Source: Haloglomus halophilum (GTDB taxonomy: Archaea > Halobacteriota > Halobacteria > Halobacteriales > Haloarculaceae). From it: a DNA stretch of 64,000 bases. Position 1 is the first letter of the stretch, and every line of letters starts with the position of its first letter. Below the pieces are notes generated by a model. It was given only the letters and a program-made list of their open reading frames with translations. It searched no databases and had not been told where the DNA came from. The stretch lies in NCBI RefSeq assembly GCF_024298885.1, contig NZ_CP101166.1, positions 3,161,149-3,225,148 on the forward strand, written 5' to 3'. Shown one piece after another: positions 35,447 through 44,005 of the stretch. A program made the translations under genes and the position numbers.

Positions 35447-37429
35447 GTGAGTACCCGAACGAGTGCCCTCGACGCGGTGGTGTTCGGGGTGGACATCCAG
35501 AGCGGCGACGTGCGCGGCGATTCGCCCTCCTATGCCGTCGTCGCGTTCGACGGCGAGAACGTCGACCGGGACGTGGTCTCCTACCGGAAGCTGACCCGGC
35601 TCATCCAGCGCGAGGAACCCGCCATCGTTGCGACCGACAACACGTACGAACTCGCGACGGACAAGGACGATCTCGTGCGGTTCCTGCGCGAGCTCCCGTC
35701 CGGAACGACGCTCGTGCAGGTGACGGGCGCCGAAGAGCCCGAGCCGCTCTCCCGCGTCGCCCGCCGCCACGGCGTCCCGTACGGCAAGCAGCCGATGAAG
35801 GAAGCCGAGGCCGCCGCCCGGCTCGCCGCCCGGAACGTGGGCCAGGAGGTGTCGGCGTTCGCCGACCGGACGACCGTGAAGGTCGCGCGGGGCCGCTCGA
35901 CCGGCGGGGGTGGGGGATGGTCCGAGGACCGCTTCACCCGCCGCATCCACGGGAGCGTGAAGACGAAGACCCGCGACGTGGAGCGGAAACTCGACGAGGC
36001 CGGACTGGAGTACGAGCAGGAGGTCACGGAGAAGTACGGCGGCTACTCGCAGGCGCTGTTCCACGTCGAGGCGACGCCCGCCGAGTTGCCGGTTTCACGC
36101 GAGCGCGCCGGCGACACCCGCATCGAGATTGACCGCGAGCGCAAGGACGGCATCGAGTACGCGCCGCTGGTGCAGCGCCGCGACCACGTCCTCGTGGGCA
36201 TCGACCCCGGGACGACGACGGCCGTCGCCATCGTCGGGCTGGACGGCGAGGTCCTGGAGACGCTCTCGACCCGCACCGCGGACACCGCCGCGGTCATCGA
36301 GTGGATCATCGAGCGCGGCCGGCCCATCCTCGTGGCGGCCGATGTCGAGCCGATGCCCGAGACGGTCGAGAAGATCCGCCGCTCGTTCGACGCCGCCGGC
36401 TGGGTCCCCGAGACGGACCTCCCGGTCGACACCAAACAACACCGCACGCGGGAGGAAGCGTACGACAACGACCACGAGCGCGACGCGATGGCCGCCGCGC
36501 TGCACGCCTTCGACGCCCACGAGGACCAGTTCCAGCGCATCGCACGAAAGGTGCCCGCGGGCTTCGACCGCGGCGAGGTCACGAAGCGGGTCGTGGCCGA
36601 CGAGGAGTCCGTCGAGGCGGTCATCGACGACCTGACCGACGACCCCGGCGAGGACGAGGAGGAGTCGACCCACGAGCCCCGGGAGCTCACGGCCGAGGAG
36701 AAGGAGATAAAACGGCTGGAGGCCCGCGTCCAGCGGCTGGAGGACCACGTCGAGGAGCTGCGCGAGACGGTCCAGCAGAAGGACGAACGTATCGCGGAGT
36801 ACGAGGACGAGCTGAGCGAGGCGCGTCGCGAGGAGCGCCAGGAGGCCCGCGAGCGCCGCGAGGTCGCGCGCCTCGAACGTGAGAACGACCGCCTCGAACG
36901 CGAACTCGCCGAGGAGCGCGAGGCTTCCGAGGAACTGGCCGACAAACTGGAGCGACTGAAGGCGCTCTGGCGGCTCGACCACTCGGACTTCGCGGACGTG
37001 GCCGACGAACAGTCAGGGCTGGTCCCGGTCAAACCCGTCGCGCAGTTCACCAAGACGGCCATCGAGGAGGCTCAGGAGTCATACGGCCTCGCCCCGGACG
37101 ACGTGGTCCTCCTGCGGGACGCCTCGGGAGCGGGCCGGACGACGGCCGAACGACTGGCCGAGACCGACCCCCGGGTCGTCCTCCGGCACGGCAACCTCTC
37201 GGAACAGGCCGACCGGGTCCTGTTCGAGCACGACATCCCCGAGGGCCCCGCCGACGACGTGACCGTCCAGGAGGTCGACGAGCTGGCCGTGGCGCGCGAG
37301 CGCGAGGTCGAGGCCGTCATCGAGGACTGGGCGGACCGGGCCGAGGACCGGCGGCGCGACCAGAACGCCGAGATGGTCGACCAGATCATCAGCGAGCACC
37401 GCGCCGACCGGCCATCCGAGAGCGACTGA
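35447..37429 (+). CDS. DUF460 protein, RNase H-like/RuvC-fold with coiled coil
   Basis: 660-residue archaeal protein. An N-terminal RNase H-like region (VVFGVDIQSGD, about residues 11-21) and a second one (VLVGIDPGTTTAVAIVGLDG, about 248-267) carry the first acidic residue of a nuclease fold; DNDHERDAMAAALHAF near 343-358 supplies likely C-terminal acidic ligands. Residues about 415-510 are a long charged coiled coil. A C-terminal alpha/beta domain follows. DUF460 is annotated in archaea without experimental function; a nucleic-acid-processing role is inferred from the fold. Start is GTG 35447, supported by a TATA box. Confidence 0.82.
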   Translation: MSTRTSALDAVVFGVDIQSGDVRGDSPSYAVVAFDGENVDRDVVSYRKLTRLIQREEPAIVATDNTYELATDKDDLVRFLRELPSGTTLVQVTGAEEPEPLSRVARRHGVPYGKQPMKEAEAAARLAARNVGQEVSAFADRTTVKVARGRSTGGGGGWSEDRFTRRIHGSVKTKTRDVERKLDEAGLEYEQEVTEKYGGYSQALFHVEATPAELPVSRERAGDTRIEIDRERKDGIEYAPLVQRRDHVLVGIDPGTTTAVAIVGLDGEVLETLSTRTADTAAVIEWIIERGRPILVAADVEPMPETVEKIRRSFDAAGWVPETDLPVDTKQHRTREEAYDNDHERDAMAAALHAFDAHEDQFQRIARKVPAGFDRGEVTKRVVADEESVEAVIDDLTDDPGEDEEESTHEPRELTAEEKEIKRLEARVQRLEDHVEELRETVQQKDERIAEYEDELSEARREERQEARERREVARLERENDRLERELAEEREASEELADKLERLKALWRLDHSDFADVADEQSGLVPVKPVAQFTKTAIEEAQESYGLAPDDVVLLRDASGAGRTTAERLAETDPRVVLRHGNLSEQADRVLFEHDIPEGPADDVTVQEVDELAVAREREVEAVIEDWADRAEDRRRDQNAEMVDQIISEHRADRPSESD

Positions 37430-37500
37430 CCCGGGCCGCGGCCCGGCGTGGTCACTCTCGGGTGAACGAGTGTCGAAGGGAGAAGTACGGTCGCGCCGCC

Positions 37501-37704
37501 TCAGAGCATCCCGCCCATGCCCATCTCCTCCATCGCGGACTCGACGAGCCCGCGGGCGACCATCCCCATCCCGGCCACGACGAGCGCGACGCCCAGCGCG
37601 GCGACCTTGTTCTCGCGAGCGACCACGAGCAGGCCCAGCACGAGCGCCACGACACCCTTCTGTCCGACATCACCGAGCGACTCCTTGGTTTCCTCGACGT
37701 CCAT
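37501..37704 (-). CDS. Small membrane protein (DUF7470-like)
   Basis: 67-residue protein with a charged N-terminus (MDVEETKESLGDVGQKG) and two adjacent hydrophobic segments (about 18-30 and 34-52), ending in a Met/Gly-rich tail EEMGMGGML. It resembles short haloarchaeal proteins annotated as DUF7470, of unknown function. The ATG at 37704 is preceded by GGGT, a common haloarchaeal context. Confidence 0.65.
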   Translation of the reverse strand: MDVEETKESLGDVGQKGVVALVLGLLVVARENKVAALGVALVVAGMGMVARGLVESAMEEMGMGGML

Positions 37705-37819
37705 ACCCGTCGGGATTCACCCGTGTGTGATAAAGTCACGGAAACGCTGCTGGTGACCGGCGCGACCGGAGCCGCTTACTGCCGGTGGTTTCACAGTGCC
37801 GGCGCGCGCCGGCTCATCC

Positions 37820-38686
37820 ATGCGCGACATCGACCCGATGGACCACGAGCAGTGGAGCGCCGAACAGGCGGAGACGACCGTTACCGTCGACGGCCACTCG
37901 GTCAGGATGGCCTACCGCGACGCGGGCCCGACCGACCGGGACGAGCCCCGGGACACGCTCGTGTTCGTCCACGGCGTGCCGACGTGGAGCTACCTGTGGC
38001 GCCGTGTCGCCCCGGCCTTCGAGGACGAGTACCGCGTCATCGTCCCGGACATGGTCGGCTACGGCAACTCCTCGTTCCGCGAGGGGTTCGATCGTTCCAT
38101 CCGTGCCCAGGAGCAGGCGCTGGACGGCCTGCTGGACCACCTCGGCATCGAGCTGTTCAGCTTCGTCGCGCACGATATCGGGGGTGGGGCGGCGCTGCGG
38201 TTCGCCGCCCACCAGCCCGAACGGGTCGACCGCTTCGTCGCCTCCAACCTCGTCTGCTACGACTCCTGGCCCGTCGAGTTCATCGTGAACCTCGGGCTCC
38301 CGCGGACCGAGGAGATGGACCGCGAGGAGTTCGTCGGGCAACTGGACTTCGCGTTCGCAGAGGGGGCGGCCGCGGACGAACCGGACGAGGCGTTCGTCGA
38401 GGGGATGAAGGCGCCCTGGCTCGGCGAGAGCGGCCAGCGTGCCATCGCCCGGGCGGCGGTTGCGACGAACACGAACCACACCACCGAGATCGACTACGGC
38501 GACATCGAGGCCCAGTTGCTCTGCCTCTGGGCCGAGGACGACGTGATGCAGCCCATCGAGTACGGCGAGCGACTCGCCGACGACGTTGGTGGTGAGGTCG
38601 TCCGGCTGTCCGGCGCGTACCACTGGGTGCCCGAGGACGTGGGGGCCGAGTACCGCGAGGAACTGGGCGAGTTCCTCAGCGCCTGA
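37820..38686 (+). CDS. Alpha/beta hydrolase (haloalkane dehalogenase/epoxide hydrolase type)
   Basis: 288-residue alpha/beta hydrolase. The oxyanion motif HGVPTWSYLWR matches haloalkane dehalogenases. The nucleophile elbow is FVAHDIGGGAA, an Asp rather than Ser, as in dehalogenases and epoxide hydrolases; the acid residue lies in LWAEDDVMQPIEY and the His in GAYHWVPED. The Trp that normally follows the nucleophile in dehalogenases (DWGG) is Ile, so halide binding is doubtful. Start taken as ATG 37820; an ATG at 37838 is possible. Confidence 0.82.
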   Translation: MRDIDPMDHEQWSAEQAETTVTVDGHSVRMAYRDAGPTDRDEPRDTLVFVHGVPTWSYLWRRVAPAFEDEYRVIVPDMVGYGNSSFREGFDRSIRAQEQALDGLLDHLGIELFSFVAHDIGGGAALRFAAHQPERVDRFVASNLVCYDSWPVEFIVNLGLPRTEEMDREEFVGQLDFAFAEGAAADEPDEAFVEGMKAPWLGESGQRAIARAAVATNTNHTTEIDYGDIEAQLLCLWAEDDVMQPIEYGERLADDVGGEVVRLSGAYHWVPEDVGAEYREELGEFLSA

Positions 38687-38756
38687 GCGCGGCCGGAAGC
38701 CGGCGAGGTGGTGGGTGTCCGAAAAAGGCACGTACCCACCCCGTGACGACCGGGGT

Positions 38757-39281
38757 ATGAGCAACGACGCGCCCGACTGGGAGTTCAAGCCGCGGGATGT
38801 CTACGTCCTCCGCGAGCTGTCACGGGACCCGCAGCTCTCCTCGCGGGACCTGGCCCGCATCCTCGAGGAGAAGTACGACATCGATGTCTCGCACGTCACC
38901 GTCAGCGAGTCCATCCGCGGGATGCGCGAGCACGGGGTCTTCCGCGAGGCCGTCATCCCCAACGAGGAGTACTTCATCTTCGGCCTGTTCGAGTTCAAGC
39001 TCAACCCCGAGAACTTCGCCGAGGGCTGGCGCGACGCGATGGAGTACATCCGGGACTCCCCGAACACGCTCTTCTACTTCCTCTCGGACGGGGAGTACCA
39101 GTGGAAGTCCGTGATGATGTTCTCCTCGCGACAGCACGAGTCACAGTGGATCCACGAGTTCTACAAGGAGCACGGCCCCGTCGTCGAGAACATCCGCAAC
39201 TCCGTCATCCACAACGTCCTCAAGTTCCGGACGGATCCGGAGATCCTGGCGAGCATCGACGAGAAGAACCCGCGGGAGTAG
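38757..39281 (+). CDS. Winged helix-turn-helix transcriptional regulator
   Basis: 174-residue protein. The N-terminal winged helix (about 13-65) contains SSRDLARILEEKYDIDVSHVTVSESIRGMREHGV, resembling an AsnC/Lrp-type HTH. The C-terminal part (about 75-165), rich in aromatic residues, has FYFLSDGEYQWKSVMMFSSR and IRNSVIHNVLKF and may be a ligand or dimerisation domain. Homologous haloarchaeal regulators are common but uncharacterised. It is monocistronic, starting at ATG 38757. Confidence 0.8.
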   Translation: MSNDAPDWEFKPRDVYVLRELSRDPQLSSRDLARILEEKYDIDVSHVTVSESIRGMREHGVFREAVIPNEEYFIFGLFEFKLNPENFAEGWRDAMEYIRDSPNTLFYFLSDGEYQWKSVMMFSSRQHESQWIHEFYKEHGPVVENIRNSVIHNVLKFRTDPEILASIDEKNPRE

Positions 39282-39305
39282 CCCCGAGCGCCCTGGCGCG
39301 CCGGC

Positions 39306-39845
39306 TCACCCCGACAGCGGCTTCTCGAACTCGTACTCCGAGACGGTCTCGCCGCCGACCTCCGCCTCGACCTCGCGCACCCGCTCGAACCCCCGCGATT
39401 CGAGGAACGCCACGGCGACGGTGTTGCCGGCGAGCGCCGAGCAGACGAGCCGTTCGGCACCGCGGTTGGCGGCCCACGCCTCCAGTGCCTCCAGCAGCGC
39501 CGTCCCGGTGCCCTCGCCCCAGTGGTCCGGGTCGACGTACAGGGTGAACAGCTCGGCCTCGTCGGCCCACTCGCGGGCCGCGCTGGCGAACCCGATGACC
39601 GTTCCCTCGTCTCCCCCCTCGTCTCCCTCGCCCTCCTCGTCCGTGACCACGACGAGGAACCGGAACTCCTCCTCCTGGGCGGCCTCGGCGGCGACCTCCC
39701 GGAGGAACGCCTCGTCGTAGAGGTCGGCGAGTGCGGTCCGGACGGCATCGGCCGACAGCGCCGAGGCGCAGGCCGCCCACCAGGCGTCCGCGGCGACCGC
39801 CGCGATGGCCTCGGCGTCCTCGGGTGTGGCCTCGCGGAGTCTCAC
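39306..39845 (-). CDS. GNAT family N-acetyltransferase
   Basis: 179-residue acetyltransferase. The motif A region LFTLYVDPDHWGEGTGTALLEAL (about 112-134) supplies the acetyl-CoA pyrophosphate-binding turn, and ERLVCSALAGNTVAVAFLESRGF matches motif B. An acidic Glu/Gly insert lies near 70-85. It starts at GTG 39845, overlapping the rio1 stop by four bases (GTGA), so it is the third gene of the eif1A-rio1 operon. The substrate is unknown; ribosomal or translation-related proteins are possible given the context. Confidence 0.85.
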   Translation of the reverse strand: MRLREATPEDAEAIAAVAADAWWAACASALSADAVRTALADLYDEAFLREVAAEAAQEEEFRFLVVVTDEEGEGDEGGDEGTVIGFASAAREWADEAELFTLYVDPDHWGEGTGTALLEALEAWAANRGAERLVCSALAGNTVAVAFLESRGFERVREVEAEVGGETVSEYEFEKPLSG

Positions 39846-40780
39846 GGGTGGTTCTCCCCCTCGGCACCGTCGCCCGCGTCCCGGCCCGGGACATCGGGGG
39901 CGTCCTCGGGGGCCGCCGCGTCGCTGTCGCGGGCGCGGGTGACGTACGCCAGCAGCTCGTCGGCGTCCGCGTCGGCGCCCGCACGGGCGAAGAAGTCCGC
40001 GACGTTCCGGCAGTCCCGTTCGAGGAACTCCTGGTGGTTGGGGTGGTGGACCGTCACCGCCTGTCCCAGGTCCAGCAGCGCGAGTTCCCCCTCGTGGACC
40101 ACGATGTTGTACTCCGAGAGGTCGCCGTGGACGAGGCCGGCGTCGTACAGCCGGCGGGTGTACTCGCGGACCACCTCGTACGCGGTCTCGGGGTTCTCGA
40201 CGTTCACCTCGTTGAGCCGGTGGGCGCGCTGGCCGTCGGTGCCGAGGAACTCCATCACCAGGACGTTGCGCTGGACCGCGATGGGTTCGGGCACCCGGAC
40301 GCCGGCGGCGATGGCGCGCCGGAGGTTGGCGTACTCCTTCTTCGTCCACGCCGTGACGACCTTCTTCTTGTCCGAGCCGATTCCCTCGAAGCGCGGGTCG
40401 CCCTCGAGGTAGGCCCGCATCGAGCGGAAGTCAGAGGCGTTGATGCGGTAGATCTTCACCGCGACCTCGCTGTCGGGCCCGGCCGCGAGGTAGACGTTGG
40501 CCTCCTTCCCGGTCGAGAGCGGCCCGCCGAACGCGTCGATGTGGCCGTCCTGGACCAGTTTGTACAGCGCGCCCAGCGTGGCGTCGTCGAACACCGACGC
40601 CTCGACCTTGAACTGGTCGGCGTCCTTGATGCGCTTGCGGAACTCCAGGAACTCGCGGTCCCGTTTGCGCGCGATGCGGTCGGCCTCCGTGTCTGCGACG
40701 TCGATCTCCTCCCACTCGTCACCGAAGCCCTCGGCCTCGTCCGCTTCGAGCAGGTCGACCTCGACGTCCTGGTCGGCCAT
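39842..40780 (-). CDS. rio1: RIO-type serine/threonine kinase Rio1
   Basis: 312-residue atypical kinase of the Rio1 family, acting in small-subunit ribosome maturation. The flexible P-loop STGKEANVYLA (89-99), the ATP Lys in VAVKIYR (K109), the catalytic HGDLSEYN (D220) and the metal-binding LLDLGQAV (D237) are present. The N-terminal acidic stretch and the acidic Ala/Asp/Pro tail are haloarchaeal features. Its ATG overlaps the eif1A stop by one base, giving tight coupling between an initiation factor and a ribosome-maturation kinase. Confidence 0.95.
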   Translation of the reverse strand: MADQDVEVDLLEADEAEGFGDEWEEIDVADTEADRIARKRDREFLEFRKRIKDADQFKVEASVFDDATLGALYKLVQDGHIDAFGGPLSTGKEANVYLAAGPDSEVAVKIYRINASDFRSMRAYLEGDPRFEGIGSDKKKVVTAWTKKEYANLRRAIAAGVRVPEPIAVQRNVLVMEFLGTDGQRAHRLNEVNVENPETAYEVVREYTRRLYDAGLVHGDLSEYNIVVHEGELALLDLGQAVTVHHPNHQEFLERDCRNVADFFARAGADADADELLAYVTRARDSDAAAPEDAPDVPGRDAGDGAEGENHP

Positions 40781-41070
40781 CAGGCGGAGATATGGCCCTC
40801 TTCACGGAGCTGGTCGGCGTCCTGCTTGTCGTAGCGCCACGTGATGTCGCCCTTCTCGTCCTGCCAGTCCCACGGCTCGACCAGCACCACGTCGTCCTCG
40901 CGGATCCAGATGCGCTTCTGCATCCGTCCCGGGATGCGTGCGGTTCGCTCCTGGCCGTCCATACACCGGACCTTCACCCGGTTCGCACCGAGCATCTCCG
41001 TGACGACCGCGAACACCTCGTCATCGTCCGGCATGCGGAGGTTCTTCCGGCCGCCGTCGTCCTCGCTCAT
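40780..41070 (-). CDS. eif1A: Translation initiation factor aIF-1A
   Basis: 96-residue OB-fold factor that binds the small-subunit A site with aIF1 and aids start-codon selection. The core [55 protein letters not shown]-type region is intact and of normal length. Start ATG 41070; a TTTAAG-like box about 20 bp upstream is its likely promoter. It heads the operon with rio1 and a GNAT gene. Confidence 0.96.
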   Translation of the reverse strand: MSEDDGGRKNLRMPDDDEVFAVVTEMLGANRVKVRCMDGQERTARIPGRMQKRIWIREDDVVLVEPWDWQDEKGDITWRYDKQDADQLREEGHISA

Positions 41071-41257
41071 ACCCGCCGATTCGTCGGCCCGCAGTTTAAG
41101 TGCAATGCATGATTTCGCGGTATCGGCCGACGGGGTATCCCCGTCGTGGCCATCGTGGCTGTCGTGGCCGCGCGTGTGTCTCGTATGGCGAACGCCGGCC
41201 CCACGACGGCTCCTCGCAGCCCCTGGTTTAACGGTGCCTGCGAACAATTGCCAATCC

Positions 41258-41263
41258 TTTATT
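41258..41263 (+). promoter_or_regulatory. TATA box of the alcohol dehydrogenase gene
   Basis: TTTATT about 31 bp upstream of ATG 41292, placing the start of transcription a few bases before the codon. Confidence 0.5.
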
Positions 41264-41291
41264 GTGACGTACGCACTCTCCGCAGGACGCA

Positions 41292-42359
41292 ATGAGAGCC
41301 GTAGTTTTCCAGGGACCGGAGGAGCCGATGCAGGTCGAGGAGGTCGACCGCCCGGACTGCCCTCCGGACGGGGTCGTCATCGAGACCGAAGCCTGCGGGG
41401 TGTGCCGCTCGGACTGGCACGCCTGGCAGGGCGACTGGTCGTGGATCGGGATGATGATGACGGAGGGCCTCATCTTCGGCCACGAGCCCGTCGGCGTGGT
41501 CGCCGAGGTCGGTGACGACGTCGAGAACTTCCGCGAGGGCGACCGCGTCACCAACCCGTTCAACCTCTCCGACGGTACCTGCGTCCACTGCAAGAAGGGT
41601 CACCAGAACCGCTGTGAGCGCTCCATCCCGATGGGGTTCGTCAACTTCTCGACCGGCGCCTTCGCCGAGGAGTATCCGGTACGGGCGGCGGACACCAACC
41701 TCATCAAGCTCCCCGAGGGCGTCGATTCGGTCGATGTCGCGGGGCTGGGCTGTCGCTTCGCGACCGCCTTCCACGGCATCGCGCACCGCGTCGACGTCGA
41801 CCCCGGCGACTGGGTCGCCGTCCACGGCTGCGGTGGCGTCGGCCTCTCCGCGGTCCACACGGCCAACGCGCTCGGCGCGAACGTCATCGGTGTCGACCTG
41901 AACGAGGCCGCACTCGAGAAGGCAGAGGAACTCGGCGCGGACGAGACCATCAAGGTGGACGACGTACAGGACGTGCCGCAGGCGGTCAAGAAGAAGACGC
42001 CCAAATCGCGGGGCTGTGAGGTCTCCGTCGACGCCCTGGGTATCGCCCAGACCTGCCGAAACTCCGTCAACTCGCTCGGCAAGGGCGGCCAGCACCTCCA
42101 GATCGGCCTGACGACCAGTGAGGAGGGTGGCGAGGTCTCCCTGCCGGTCGACAACATCGTCACGGACGAGCGCGAGTTCATCGGCTCCTACGGGATGCCG
42201 CCCCACGAGTACGACGAGATATTCCGGATGATGGACAACGGCAAGATCGACCCCGGCGCCATCGTCTCCGAGACCATCTCGCTGTCCGAGGTCCCCGAGA
42301 CCATCGCCTCCATGGGCGACTACGACACGGTCGGGATTCCGGTCTGCAACAAGTTCTGA
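41292..42359 (+). CDS. Zinc-dependent alcohol dehydrogenase
   Basis: 355-residue medium-chain dehydrogenase/reductase. Catalytic zinc ligands are in [10 protein letters not shown] (Cys) and FGHEPVG (His-Glu); the NAD-binding turn is [10 protein letters not shown] (about 179-188). The structural-zinc loop reads [16 protein letters not shown], so three of the usual four Cys are present and the first is Asp. Length is normal. The substrate is not predictable. Start ATG 41292 has a TATA box 31 bp upstream. Confidence 0.92.
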   Translation: MRAVVFQGPEEPMQVEEVDRPDCPPDGVVIETEACGVCRSDWHAWQGDWSWIGMMMTEGLIFGHEPVGVVAEVGDDVENFREGDRVTNPFNLSDGTCVHCKKGHQNRCERSIPMGFVNFSTGAFAEEYPVRAADTNLIKLPEGVDSVDVAGLGCRFATAFHGIAHRVDVDPGDWVAVHGCGGVGLSAVHTANALGANVIGVDLNEAALEKAEELGADETIKVDDVQDVPQAVKKKTPKSRGCEVSVDALGIAQTCRNSVNSLGKGGQHLQIGLTTSEEGGEVSLPVDNIVTDEREFIGSYGMPPHEYDEIFRMMDNGKIDPGAIVSETISLSEVPETIASMGDYDTVGIPVCNKF

Positions 42360-42474
42360 TCGAGGCTTCGGGCCTCCCGTTCGGCCCGCAGTGTCTCGCT
42401 GTTCCTCTCGCTCCCGTGACAGCCGTCGTATGAGCCACGGCCCGGATAGCGCCTCGCGAGCGACCGAGTATTAA

Positions 42475-42507
42475 TGAATATGCATTCAATAACCGGTTGA
42501 TTTAAAA
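42475..42507 (+). promoter_or_regulatory. Palindrome and TATA box upstream of the PGF-CTERM gene
   Basis: TGAAT-ATGC-ATTCA (42475-42488) is a short palindrome in an A+T-rich patch. TTTAAAA (42501-42507) is a strong TATA box, placing transcription start near 42530, about 30 bp before ATG 42560. The palindrome sits just upstream of the TATA box, where an activator or TFB-proximal regulator could bind. Confidence 0.5.
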
Positions 42508-42559
42508 TACGGAGCGTTTCCGGCAGAGAACACTTCCGGGGTCATCTGAAGGCCTTCGC

Positions 42560-43801
42560 ATGGACCGGACGCATGGAATCGCGCTCGTGTTCGTCGGCGT
42601 GGTCGTGTTCGGGGTCGTGCCCGCGGCGGCAGGGATACATCCCTCCGACGGGGGGCACGCGGAGGAGCGGACGATGCGGTCCTCGCTCCAGGACGAGGGG
42701 ACCCCGTGGCTCGCGCCGGGTACCGGCGGCAAGGCGGTTCAGGGCCAGGAGGACGACGAGTCCCAGCAGTTCCCCGGGAACACGTCGTTCCGCATCGATA
42801 ACCACGCGCCCGGCGGGTCGGGGAACTCGTTCAACATCTTCGCCGTCGGGTTCAGCGAGAACATCCGGATGCACTGGAACGTGGTCCGGCAGGAGGACTT
42901 CCGCTGGGACACCTGCACCTCCACGGACGCCACGGCGTTCGGCATCGACCGCGGGAACGACGACCCGGGGACGGAGACCGACCAGAGCCTCCTCAACGCC
43001 TACCGGTCGGTGACCTACACGCAGGACGGTATCTACGTCCAGTTCTTCAAGGAGGACAGCCTCGGCGGGTCACCGGTCAACATCACGGTGAACGACCAGA
43101 TCGTCTCCCGGGTGACCAACTGCCTGCAGAACCCCGACGACCCCGGATGGTACCGGCTGACCGGCTACATCAACGGCTCCACGCAGATGGACGCGAACAC
43201 CGACTACACCATCTACGGGGCCGCGAAGTACGTCTACATCTGCGAGAACTGCGACAGCCGGCAGGACGCGGTCGAGAAACTCGGCCCGCCGCCGACGACC
43301 TGCCCGCCGACCGACGAGTTCGCCCGGGACTCGAAGGAGTGGACCTGCCGGACCCAGGACGGCGAGTACTACACGCGCTCGAACCCCCCGTCCGGCGGGG
43401 ATCAGACGGCGACCGCGATGCCGACCACGACCTCACCCCCCGGCTCGACGCCGGCCGACACGCCCACCCCGACGCCCGGGGCCACTGCGGCGGCGACGCC
43501 CACGCCGACCCCGACATCGGCGATGGGCCCCGACACGCCCACGGTGACCGACAGCTCGACTCCCACCGATCCCCCGACGGACGCGGAGACGGTCGGTGAC
43601 GACGAGGACGACCCTGGTGGCACACCGACGGCGACCCCCGCGCCGGGTACGACCGCCGGCCCCTCTGGACCTGACGGGACCAGCACCCCCGGAACCGGGG
43701 TCCGGACCCCGACCGCCGGCTCGGGGCCGGGCTTCGGCGCCGTGGTGGCACTGGTCGTGCTGGTCGGCGCCGCCCTGCTGGTCCGGCGTGCCGACGGCTG
43801 A
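42560..43801 (+). CDS. Secreted PGF-CTERM surface protein
   Basis: 413-residue exported protein. A signal peptide (MDRTHGIALVFVGVVVFGVVPAAAG) leads to a Cys-containing ectodomain (about 40-270) with Cys pairs including CTSTD, CENC, CPP and WTCRT that may form disulfides. A Thr/Pro/Asp-rich spacer (about 285-385) precedes GSGPGFGAVVALVVLVGAALLVRRADG, a textbook PGF-CTERM signal for archaeosortase A, which would cleave it and lipid-anchor the protein. The spacer is probably O-glycosylated. No catalytic motif is seen. Confidence 0.8.
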   Translation: MDRTHGIALVFVGVVVFGVVPAAAGIHPSDGGHAEERTMRSSLQDEGTPWLAPGTGGKAVQGQEDDESQQFPGNTSFRIDNHAPGGSGNSFNIFAVGFSENIRMHWNVVRQEDFRWDTCTSTDATAFGIDRGNDDPGTETDQSLLNAYRSVTYTQDGIYVQFFKEDSLGGSPVNITVNDQIVSRVTNCLQNPDDPGWYRLTGYINGSTQMDANTDYTIYGAAKYVYICENCDSRQDAVEKLGPPPTTCPPTDEFARDSKEWTCRTQDGEYYTRSNPPSGGDQTATAMPTTTSPPGSTPADTPTPTPGATAAATPTPTPTSAMGPDTPTVTDSSTPTDPPTDAETVGDDEDDPGGTPTATPAPGTTAGPSGPDGTSTPGTGVRTPTAGSGPGFGAVVALVVLVGAALLVRRADG

Positions 43802-43858
43802 CGACGACCCGTCGTCTGCCGGCGCGTGCGGCGAACGGGCCGCGCGTCGCGGCACTAC

Positions 43859-43946
43859 CGCCGGACGACCTCGACCTCGTGGCCGTCGTCGGTCCTCGTG
43901 AAGGCGTACATCTGGTTGCAGGATTCGGGGTCGCGATAGTCCGCAG
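43859..43946 (-). repeat. 88-bp direct repeat, copy of the VOC gene 3' end
   Basis: Identical to 46304-46391, the last 29 or so codons of the VOC gene at 46300-47076. Read on the minus strand it encodes the same C-terminal peptide, ending VEVVRR, and reaches its own TAG stop at 43855-43857. The gene body is absent, so this is a fragment. Confidence 0.9.
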
Positions 43947-44005
43947 GTGGTGGTCTCCGAGCGTGTTCTCGGGGCCCCGAAGTCGTAGCGGCGCCGGAGC
44001 GGTGG

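Noticed and set aside
43859-43946. Possibility that the left 88-bp copy is a separate small VOC gene
   Set aside because: Only the last 29 or so codons are present with no start or fold; it is a fragment.
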